15,015 nucleotides of DNA from Anaerolineae bacterium (GTDB lineage Bacteria > Chloroflexota > Anaerolineae > B4-G1): positions 1 to 15,015 of the forward strand of contig JAUWNP010000106.1 in NCBI GenBank assembly GCA_030612585.1, written 5' to 3'. How positions within the stretch are numbered: the stretch's first letter is position 1; every line of letters starts with the position of its first letter. The position numbers and the translations under genes are program-made. The notes beneath the pieces are model-generated. The model had not been told where the DNA came from. It saw only the letters and a list, made by a program, of their open reading frames with translations, and searched no databases. Shown here one piece after another: positions 1 through 6,412 of the stretch.

Positions 1-1
1 C

Positions 2-790
2 GAAGTTAACGCCCTGCTCCAAGAATTATTGGAGAGCGCACAGACTATTTTGGGAAATCACTTTGTCGGTATGTATCTGTTTGGCTCACTGGCGAGCGGT
101 GATTTCGACCAAGATAGCGATATTGATGTTGTCGTCGTAACAGGCGATGAGATCTCTGGCGATCTGTTTTCGGCATTACAGGCAATACACGCGCGAATCA
201 ATGCCGGTGATTCACCGTGGGCTATTCAATTGGAAGTCTCTTACATCCCGCAACACGCCCTCCATCGTTACGACCCAGCCAACGCACTGCATCCGCACAT
301 TGATAGAGGCAGGGGTGAAAGCCTCGGTATGATGCAGCACGACAGTTCCTGGGTGGTTCAACGCTATACTCTGCGCGAACGAGGGATAACGCTGGCAGGG
401 CCCGCCCCACAAACCCTCATTGACCCCGTCTCGCCACACGACTTGCGGCAAGCGATGTTGGCTATACTTAAAGGGTGGACATTGCAAATTCTTGAAGATC
501 CCGCTCAAATGAAGCATCGCGGCGGTCAGTCCTACACCATTCTCACTCTATGTCGCATTCTCTACACCCTTCAATATGGCACAGTTGTCTCCAAGCCAGT
601 CGCGGCACACTGGGCACAGGAGACTTTGGATAATCAGTGGACGCCTTTGATTGAGCGAACGTGGACAGGACGGCATAATCCAGGATTGGAAGCGTCACCA
701 GATGACGTGAGCGGAACGTTGGAATTCATACGCTATGCGCTGGAACAAAGCCAGAAACTTGAGATACTAATGGAGGTTATCGCCCAATGA
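2..790 (+). CDS. AadA-like aminoglycoside nucleotidyltransferase family protein (5' end outside window)
   Basis: The frame is open to the left edge and reads [12 protein letters not shown] before the first possible start (TTG at 29). This matches the usual N-terminal helix of the family, so the true start probably lies before the window. The nucleotidyltransferase core is clear: a GS pair (codons 83-88) followed by a DSDID motif whose two metal-binding aspartates are codons 119-121 and 125-127. The remainder looks like the helical C-terminal domain (DUF4111 type) of AadA/ANT(3'')-like enzymes, which transfer AMP from ATP to aminoglycoside hydroxyls. Environmental homologues often have no shown resistance role, so the substrate is unknown. 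The TGA overlaps the ATG of the GH130 gene (ATGA at 787-790), suggesting translational coupling despite unrelated functions. It looks less GC-rich than the next gene. Confidence 0.85.
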   Translation, partial: EVNALLQELLESAQTILGNHFVGMYLFGSLASGDFDQDSDIDVVVVTGDEISGDLFSALQAIHARINAGDSPWAIQLEVSYIPQHALHRYDPANALHPHIDRGRGESLGMMQHDSSWVVQRYTLRERGITLAGPAPQTLIDPVSPHDLRQAMLAILKGWTLQILEDPAQMKHRGGQSYTILTLCRILYTLQYGTVVSKPVAAHWAQETLDNQWTPLIERTWTGRHNPGLEASPDDVSGTLEFIRYALEQSQKLEILMEVIAQ

Positions 791-1710
791 AACTTGAACG
801 TCATCCATCCAATCCCATCCTGCTCCCCGATCCGAGTTCGGATTGGGAATGTTACAACGTCTTCAACCCCGGTGTCCTCTACCACAACGGCCTGTTCCAC
901 ATGCTCTACCGCGCCCAGGGGTTGGACTGGATCAGCCGTTTCGGGTACGCGGTCAGCCAGGACGGCGTGCACTGGAACCGCTTGCGCTCACCCGTGCTGG
1001 AGCCGGTGGACGACACAGACTCGCGCGGCGTCGAAGACCCACGCGTGGTCGAGATTGACAGCGTGTTTTATATGACCTACACCGCCTATGGCCGCGAGTT
1101 CCACGGCCCGGGCGAACCGACCCACGCCGGCGGTGGCATCCTGCCTATGATCGCCCGCAGTCAAAATCTGATCACCTGGGAGCGGCTGGGGCCTATCGTG
1201 CGCGGCGAGGACAACAAAGACCACGTGCTCTTCCCACGCAAGATTGGAGGCCGTTACGCTGCCCTGCACCGCCGCTTGCCTCACGTCTGGCTGGCTTATT
1301 CGGACGACCTGCTGACCTGGCAGGAACAGGATATGGCCCCCATCTACGGCCCGCGCGAGGACAATTGGTGGGACTGCACGAGCGTCGGCAACAACGGCGT
1401 GCCAATCGAGACGGAACACGGCTGGTTGCTCCTCAACCACGCCTACGACGGCGACCACGTCTATCGCCTGGGCGTGCTGCTGCTCGACCTGGACGATCCA
1501 ACCCAGGTGCTTGGCCGCCCGACCGAGCCTATCTTCTGGCCGGAAGAGTTGTGGGAACTGCGAGGGGACGTGCCCAACGTGGTCTTCTCGGGCGCTAACC
1601 CGGTGGTGGACGGCACGGTCTACGTCTACTACGGCGGCGGCGATCACGTGATTGGGCTGGCGACCTGTCGTTTGGACGAACTGCTCGATTTTGCCCTCAA
1701 CGCTGAATGA
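787..1710 (+). CDS. GH130 family beta-mannoside phosphorylase or hydrolase
   Basis: A 307-residue cytoplasmic protein without signal peptide and with the five-bladed propeller signatures of glycoside hydrolase family 130. Visible motifs are NPGV (27-30), GVEDPRV (81-87), [14 protein letters not shown] followed by [13 protein letters not shown] with GWLLLNH, and a C-terminal NVVFSGANP and YYGGGDH. In characterised GH130 enzymes the Asp of EDPR (here D84) is the general acid. Phosphorylases also use Arg/Lys/His residues to hold phosphate, and several basic residues remain here, but subfamily cannot be fixed by eye. Likely reaction: phosphorolysis of beta-1,4- or 1,2-linked mannosides to mannose 1-phosphate. 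The start ATG overlaps the upstream stop and the TGA at 1708-1710 abuts the GH97 region, so an operon is likely. The gene is GC-rich. Family assignment is firm; substrate and phosphorolysis versus hydrolysis are not. Confidence 0.86.
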   Translation: MKLERHPSNPILLPDPSSDWECYNVFNPGVLYHNGLFHMLYRAQGLDWISRFGYAVSQDGVHWNRLRSPVLEPVDDTDSRGVEDPRVVEIDSVFYMTYTAYGREFHGPGEPTHAGGGILPMIARSQNLITWERLGPIVRGEDNKDHVLFPRKIGGRYAALHRRLPHVWLAYSDDLLTWQEQDMAPIYGPREDNWWDCTSVGNNGVPIETEHGWLLLNHAYDGDHVYRLGVLLLDLDDPTQVLGRPTEPIFWPEELWELRGDVPNVVFSGANPVVDGTVYVYYGGGDHVIGLATCRLDELLDFALNAE

Positions 1711-1742
1711 ACGAATGGGCGAATGAGCGAATGAACGAGGGA
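1703..1742 (+). repeat. Degenerate 8-bp tandem repeat (GAATGARC type)
   Basis: About five imperfect copies of an 8-bp unit resembling CGAATGAR run across the end of the GH130 gene and the short spacer before the GH97 start. Translated from the ATG at 1707 this gives the low-complexity [11 protein letters not shown], which is not part of any signal peptide. That supports a downstream start for the GH97 gene. Such short GAATGA arrays are, to my knowledge, common spacer material in Chloroflexota; that link is inference. Confidence 0.7.
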
Positions 1743-1754
1743 CGAAATGTTAGC

Positions 1755-1772
1755 GGAAGGAGTGAACCTGTG
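1755..1772 (+). promoter_or_regulatory. Strong ribosome binding site and GTG start of the GH97 gene
   Basis: GGAAGGAG at 1755-1762 lies 7 nt before an in-frame GTG at 1770. This decides the start against the ATG at 1707, which has no comparable site, overlaps the previous stop and would put about 20 repeat-derived residues ahead of the signal peptide. Confidence 0.8.
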
Positions 1773-3983
1773 TGTCACATCAGTAATGTTCTTAAACGAT
1801 CGCAAATACCCCGCGTACTGGTTCTAGTTCTCATTGCTCTGTGCGGTGTATCTCTGTTGGTCGCTTGTCAAGCACCTGAAACAACCCCAACACCCCACCC
1901 AACTGCTGCGCCTGTACCGGGTGATGGTATTCACGTCTCTTCACCAGATGGCAGGATTCAAGCCACCTTCGTGCTTGAGGACGGCGTCCCATACTACGCG
2001 GTCAGCCGTTCCGGCGAGGACATAATCAAACCATCGAAACTGGGCTTCATCTTCAAGGATGCCGAGCCACTGAACCAGAAATTGACTGTCGTCGAGAGCA
2101 AACTGGACAGTTTTGACGAGACCTGGACCCAGCCCTGGGGCGAGGTCGAGGAAATCCGCAATCATTACCACGAACTCCGGGTAGATCTCGAAGAAACCAC
2201 GGCGGCGCACCGCAAAATGACCCTGGTCTTCCGCGTATACGACGATGGGATGGGCTTCCGTTACGAATTGCCCGAGCAAGACAACCTCTCCGACTTCCAA
2301 ATCATGGATGAGGAAACTGAGTTTGCCCTGGCAGGTAATCATCAGGCCTGGTGGATTCCTGCTTACCGGGACAACCGCTACGAATATCTGTACACAGAAT
2401 CCCCCGTCAGTTTCCTCAGCATCAGGGGTCTCCAGGCCGTGCATACACCACTGACCATGGAAACCGCCACCGGCTTGTTCCTGAGTATCCACGAGGCCAA
2501 TTTGACAGACTATGCCTCCATGACGCTGGTGGGCTCCGACGACAACACACTGCTTTGTGACCTCGTCCCATGGTCAGATGGCGTCAAAGTGAAAGCCTCT
2601 ACCCCGCACCAGACCCCGTGGCGCACCATTCAGATCGCGGAAAACGCGGGTGATTTGATCACGTCCTATCTCATCCTGAATCTCAACGAGCCCAATGAAC
2701 TGGAAGACGTGTCGTGGATCAAACCCACAAAGTATGTAGGCATCTGGTGGGGTATGCATATTGGCAAGTACACGTGGGGCTCCGGTGCTAAACACGGCGC
2801 GACGACTGAAAATGCCAGGAGATATATTGACTTTGCGGCCCAATACGGTTTCCCAGGGGTGCTGGTCGAAGGTTGGAATCTGGGCTGGGATGGCGATTGG
2901 ACCAAATATGGGAATCGCTTCGACTTTACCACACCTTATGACGACTTTGCCATCGAAGAACTGAGCGCCTACGCAGCAGCCAAAGGTGTCGCGCTCGTTG
3001 GTCACCACGAGACCGGCGCTGCCGTGATGAATTACGAACAGCAGTTGGAGGACGCTTTCGCTTTTTACCGCGACCTGGGGATCAACACAGTCAAGACGGG
3101 GTACGTGGGCTGGGGCCAGGGAATTAAACGCAGGGACGAAAAAGGCAATCTCGTGGGATTGGAGTGGCATCACGGCCAGTACATGGTGAGACATTACAGA
3201 AAGGTGGTCGAAACAGCGGCCAGATACCACATAATGTTGGACGTTCACGAACCCATCAAGGACACGGGTATCAGGCGCACCTATCCAAACATGATGACAC
3301 GCGAAGGGGCGCGGGGACAGGAGTACAATGCGTGGGATGGAGAGGGCGGCAACCCGCCGGAGCACACCACCATCCTCCCGTTCACCCGCATGCTCGCGGG
3401 CCCCTTTGATTTTACGCCGGGCATTTTCGATCTGTTCTTTGATAAATACCGGCTCAACAACCGGGTCAATACCACGCTGGCTAAACAACTAGCCCTTTAC
3501 GTGGTCATCTACAGCCCGCTGCACATGGCCGCTGACTTGCCCGAAAACTATGAGGATCATCCCGCGCTTCAATTCATCTTGGACGTGCCTGTTGACTGGC
3601 AGGACACGAAGGTATTACACGCCGAAATTGGCGAATACGTCACCATCGCTCGCCAGGACAGAGACAGCGAGGACTGGTACATCGGCAGCATCACCGGCGA
3701 AAGTGAGCGTACACTGGAGACACCACTCACCTTCCTCGAAGCGGGCACAAAGTACGTGGCCGAAATATACGCCGACGGAGCCGACGCCGATTGGGAGAGC
3801 GATCCATTGTCCATTGACATCTATGAGACACTGGTTGACAGCGGCACCGTACTAACCCTCAGACTTGCTCCTGGAGGCGGGCAGGCTATCCACATCCGCG
3901 CGGCCACAGAAGATGAGGTAAATCACATACCGCGAATCGGCGAATCAGCGTGCATCTGCGTTAACCTGCGTCCAGAATTTTGA
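1770..3983 (+). CDS. GH97 family glycoside hydrolase, predicted inverting alpha-glucosidase, lipoprotein (SusB-like)
   Basis: From GTG 1770 this is 737 residues. Basic residues near 9-15 precede a hydrophobic stretch ending in the lipobox LVAC (Cys33), then a Thr/Pro-rich linker, so it is a lipidated surface or periplasm-facing enzyme. An N-terminal beta-sandwich (about 45-290; ETWTQPWGEVEEIRNHY, DDGMGFRYELPEQ) is followed by the catalytic barrel (about 300-600) and a C-terminal beta domain. Against Bacteroides SusB, the HHET glutamate (E414) matches base E439. HEPI (E494), REGARG (E512) and QEYNAW (E518) match E508, E526 and E532 with identical 18- and 24-residue spacings. These are the inverting-clade acid, base and calcium ligands, so cleavage of alpha-glucosides is likely. 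Compared with SusB there are 11 extra residues between HHET and HEP. The last ~25 residues look repeat-derived. Specificity is inferred. Confidence 0.92.
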   Translation: MCHISNVLKRSQIPRVLVLVLIALCGVSLLVACQAPETTPTPHPTAAPVPGDGIHVSSPDGRIQATFVLEDGVPYYAVSRSGEDIIKPSKLGFIFKDAEPLNQKLTVVESKLDSFDETWTQPWGEVEEIRNHYHELRVDLEETTAAHRKMTLVFRVYDDGMGFRYELPEQDNLSDFQIMDEETEFALAGNHQAWWIPAYRDNRYEYLYTESPVSFLSIRGLQAVHTPLTMETATGLFLSIHEANLTDYASMTLVGSDDNTLLCDLVPWSDGVKVKASTPHQTPWRTIQIAENAGDLITSYLILNLNEPNELEDVSWIKPTKYVGIWWGMHIGKYTWGSGAKHGATTENARRYIDFAAQYGFPGVLVEGWNLGWDGDWTKYGNRFDFTTPYDDFAIEELSAYAAAKGVALVGHHETGAAVMNYEQQLEDAFAFYRDLGINTVKTGYVGWGQGIKRRDEKGNLVGLEWHHGQYMVRHYRKVVETAARYHIMLDVHEPIKDTGIRRTYPNMMTREGARGQEYNAWDGEGGNPPEHTTILPFTRMLAGPFDFTPGIFDLFFDKYRLNNRVNTTLAKQLALYVVIYSPLHMAADLPENYEDHPALQFILDVPVDWQDTKVLHAEIGEYVTIARQDRDSEDWYIGSITGESERTLETPLTFLEAGTKYVAEIYADGADADWESDPLSIDIYETLVDSGTVLTLRLAPGGGQAIHIRAATEDEVNHIPRIGESACICVNLRPEF
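3934..3970 (+). repeat. Degenerate 10-bp periodic repeat (ATCNGCG type) read into the GH97 C-terminus
   Basis: Four GCG-containing units in the pattern AATCGGCG, AATCAGCG, ATCTGCG, ACCTGCG recur at about 8-10 bp. GH97 proteins normally end near the preceding AIHIR strand, so the following residues to the TGA at 3981 are probably spacer sequence captured by the reading frame. Similar ATCTGCG arrays occur between genes in several environmental phyla including Chloroflexota; this is from general recollection, not a search. Confidence 0.6.
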
Positions 3984-4032
3984 CTCATTTTGTAAAGAAT
4001 TTGCACTCTCAAAAGTTCAAGGAGGATCTAGC

Positions 4033-5268
4033 ATGCAAACGGAATTTCCGCCGGGGTTTTTGTGGGGCACTGCCACAGCCGCTCATCAAGTCGAAGGGAA
4101 CAATGTTAACAGTGACTTTTGGGTTTTGGAACATTTGCCAGAAACCATATTTGCGGAACCGTCAGGCGATGCCATTGACCATTACCATCGCTATTCTGAA
4201 GACATTGCCCTGTTAGCCAAATTGGGTTTCAGCAGTTACCGTTTCTCCATTGAGTGGGCGCGGATCGAGCCGGAAGAAGGGCACTTTTCCAGAGCGACCC
4301 TGGATCACTACCGGCGGATGCTGGAGGTTTGCCACGAGCACGGCCTCAAGCCCGCAGTGACGTTTCATCACTTTACCTCACCCCGTTGGCTGATTGGCGC
4401 CGGTGGATGGACGGGCGAGGACACTGCTGAGAGATTTGCCCTTTACTGTGCCAAAGCCACCCAACACCTCGGCGACCTGATTGACGTTGCCTGCACCATC
4501 AATGAAGTCAATATTCCGATGATGATTCGGCTGCTGTGGTCATCCGACCAGGGAGAAAATCCGCAACAGGCAACGTTTATGGAAGCGGCTGCGCAAGCCT
4601 TTGGCGTACCGCCGGATAGATTTGCTCCATTTTTGTTCGCTGGCTCAGAGCAGGGGCGCGACGTGATTCTGGCGGCGCACAAGCAGGCCGTCGTGGCGAT
4701 CAAGGCGGAACATAGCGATTTGCCTGTGGGGATGACGGTCGCGCTGCAAGATATGCAGGCTGCCGCAGGCGGCGAAGCCACACGCGACCGCTTTCGCCGT
4801 GAAATCCAGGATGTCTTTCTGGAGGCTGCGCGAGGGGATGACTTTGTGGGCGTACAAACCTACAGCCGCGACCGTTTTGGGCCAGACGGCCCGTTGCCCC
4901 CTGAAGAAGACGTGGAACTGACCCAGATGGGTTACGAGTTTTGGCCGGAGGCTCTGGAAGCGACCCTGCGCTACGCCAGGCAGGTAACTGGCGTTCCCAT
5001 GATCGTCACCGAAAACGGCATTGGCACAGCCGACGACCCCCGCCGCCTGGAATACTATCGCCGGGCGCTGCGAGGCGTCGCCAACTGCCTGGACGACGGC
5101 CTGGACATACGCGGCTATTACGCCTGGTCTGCCTTTGACAACTTCGAGTGGCTGCTCGGCTACCGGCCCACTTTCGGTCTCATCGCGGTTGACAGGGAGA
5201 CACAAATACGAACAGTTAAACCGAGTGGCCGGTGGCTCGGTCAAGTCGCCCGCGCCAATGGTTTTTAA
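4033..5268 (+). CDS. GH1 family beta-glycosidase (probable beta-glucosidase)
   Basis: 411 residues, no signal peptide, starting at ATG 4033 with AAGGAGG at 4019-4025 (7-nt gap). Family GH1 hallmarks appear in order: FLWGTATAAHQVEG near the N-terminus, YRFSIEWARIEP, FHHFTSPRWL, acid/base Glu in TINEVN (E158), nucleophile Glu in VTENG (E327), and SAFDNFEWLLGYRPTFGL near the C-terminus, whose NFEW glutamate contacts the sugar in non-phosphorylated glycosidases. It should cleave terminal beta-glucosides, -galactosides or -fucosides in the cytoplasm with retention. Two points are unusual: NEV instead of the near-universal NEP at the acid/base, and a length below the typical 440-470. It lies 49 nt after GH97 and 22 nt before the reductase gene, so it is probably co-transcribed. 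Family certain, substrate unknown. Confidence 0.93.
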   Translation: MQTEFPPGFLWGTATAAHQVEGNNVNSDFWVLEHLPETIFAEPSGDAIDHYHRYSEDIALLAKLGFSSYRFSIEWARIEPEEGHFSRATLDHYRRMLEVCHEHGLKPAVTFHHFTSPRWLIGAGGWTGEDTAERFALYCAKATQHLGDLIDVACTINEVNIPMMIRLLWSSDQGENPQQATFMEAAAQAFGVPPDRFAPFLFAGSEQGRDVILAAHKQAVVAIKAEHSDLPVGMTVALQDMQAAAGGEATRDRFRREIQDVFLEAARGDDFVGVQTYSRDRFGPDGPLPPEEDVELTQMGYEFWPEALEATLRYARQVTGVPMIVTENGIGTADDPRRLEYYRRALRGVANCLDDGLDIRGYYAWSAFDNFEWLLGYRPTFGLIAVDRETQIRTVKPSGRWLGQVARANGF

Positions 5269-6003
5269 TGCTCATAAATGGAGGTGTGAAATGCAGTACA
5301 AACCCCTGGGCCGCAGCGGCCTGATCGTCTCCGAGTTGTGCCTGGGTACGATGATCTTTGGTGACGACACCCGTGGCGCCGACGAACCGACCGCCATCCG
5401 TTTGATCCACCAGTTCCTCGACGCTGGCGGCAACTTTGTGGACACCGCCGACGTCTACGTTGGCGGCTACTCGGAAGAGATCACCGGCAAGGCGCTGCAG
5501 GATCGGCGCGACCACGTCGTGCTGGCCACCAAAGTCCGCGGTCGCATGAGCGACGATCCCAACGACGTGGGCCTCTCGCGGCGGCACATCATCGCCGGCT
5601 GCGAGGCCAGCCTGCGCCGGCTGGGCACCGACTACGTGGACCTGTTCTACGCCCACTTATGGGATCCCATCACACCCATCGAGGAGACACTCCGTGCCTT
5701 CGACGACCTGGTGACGACGGGCAAGGTACGCTACATCGGCGTGAGTAACTTCAAGGCCTGGGAGGTCATGAATTCGCTGGGCGTGAGCGACAGCCACGGC
5801 TGGGCGCGTTTCATCGCCGCGCAGTATCAGTACAGCCTGGTCGTGCGCGACATCGAGCGCGAGTTCGTCCCGCTGTTCGAGGCCGAGGGGCGGGGCCTGA
5901 CGCCGTGGGGGCCGCTAGGCGGCGGCTTCCTGTCTGGCAAATACCGCCCCGGCGACCGCCCCACCGAAGGCCGCATCGCCATCACGCCCGATTTCGCCGA
6001 GGA

Positions 6004-6034
6004 GGCCTGCCGCGAGTACTCGCAGCGGGCTGGC
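6004..6034 (+). repeat. First copy of 31-bp direct repeat carrying the 23-bp insertion
   Basis: This 31-bp string recurs exactly at 6126-6156. It is the reconstructed 8-bp site GGCCTGGC split by 23 bp (6010-6032 in one of several equivalent alignments). The insert contains the perfect 12-bp palindrome GCGAGTACTCGC (6012-6023), flanked by CCGC and GCGG arms. It can be written as a 20-bp element with a 3-bp CTG duplication at its ends. It breaks the TGG codon for W240 of the reductase. Confidence 0.85.
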
Positions 6035-6125
6035 AGCGCCGCGCCACCGAGCGCAACTGGGCCATCCTCGACGTCGTGGGCAAGATCGCCGAGGCGCGAG
6101 GCAAGAGTTACCCGCAGGTCACCCT

Positions 6126-6156
6126 GGCCTGCCGCGAGTACTCGCAGCGGGCTGGC
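6126..6156 (+). repeat. Second copy of 31-bp direct repeat carrying the 23-bp insertion
   Basis: Identical to 6004-6034, 122 bp downstream, same orientation. It splits the TGG codon for W273 of the restored reductase at the same phase (after TG). Palindrome GCGAGTACTCGC at 6134-6145. Flanks outside the 31 bp differ (CAGCGCC versus TGCGCGC), so this is not a simple duplication of a larger segment. Confidence 0.85.
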
Positions 6157-6412
6157 TGCGCGCTCAGCCGGCCGTCGTAGCGCCCATCATCGGCGTCCGC
6201 ACGCCGGCCCAATTGGAAGACAACCTGGGCGCCGTCGGCTGGGAACTGACCGGTGAAGAACTGACCCGCCTGAACGAGGTCAGCACCATCGAAGAGGGCT
6301 ATCCCTACCGCATGATCCGGAAGTACGGAGCCAGATAGTGCACATCGCCTTTGAATCCCCTACTTGCATGCTTTTCAACCACCTGAACTGAGGAAGGATT
6401 AGCAGGATAGTC

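Larger units (their letters stand above)
5291..6338 (+). pseudogene. Aldo/keto reductase gene disrupted by two identical 23-bp insertions
   Basis: The gene starts at ATG 5291 behind GGAGGTG (5280-5286). The first 239 codons encode a normal aldo/keto reductase barrel with NAD(P)H-dependent carbonyl reductase tetrad D51, Y56, K81 and H122 and the strand motifs YIGVSNF and TPWGPLGGG. At 6010-6032 and 6132-6154 the same 23 bp is inserted, each shifting the frame by +2. The middle segment (WQRRATERNW to YPQVTLA) and final segment (AQPAVVAPIIG, LEDNLGAVGWEL, to TAG 6336-6338) lie in the other two frames. Removing 46 bp leaves exactly 1002 bp, 333 residues plus stop, the usual family length, so the reading is secure. 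As written the product lacks the C-terminal part of the barrel and the cofactor-binding loop. It is either a recent pseudogene, an assembly error, or decoded in an unusual way. High GC. Confidence 0.88.

Noticed and set aside
988..1647. Long minus-strand open frame opposite the GH130 gene
   Set aside because: It mirrors codon structure of the GC-rich GH130 gene, with no recognisable domain or ribosome site.
1707..1769. ATG at 1707 as the GH97 start
   Set aside because: It overlaps the GH130 stop, encodes repeat-derived residues and lacks the strong ribosome site found before GTG 1770.
2574..3488. 304-codon minus-strand open frame opposite GH97
   Set aside because: The GH97 strand has conserved catalytic motifs across the whole stretch; the antisense product shows no family features.
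3980..4010. Possible promoter (TTGACT) before the GH1 gene
   Set aside because: No credible -10 at the right spacing; the best AT-rich hexamer is too close.
6004..6156. CRISPR-like repeat pair
   Set aside because: Only two copies lying inside a coding sequence; the region between encodes conserved reductase residues, not a spacer.
5021..6256. Open frame running from the GH1 gene through the reductase
   Set aside because: The part before 5291 is a shadow of GH1 and the part after 6009 is out of frame, caused by the first 23-bp insertion.
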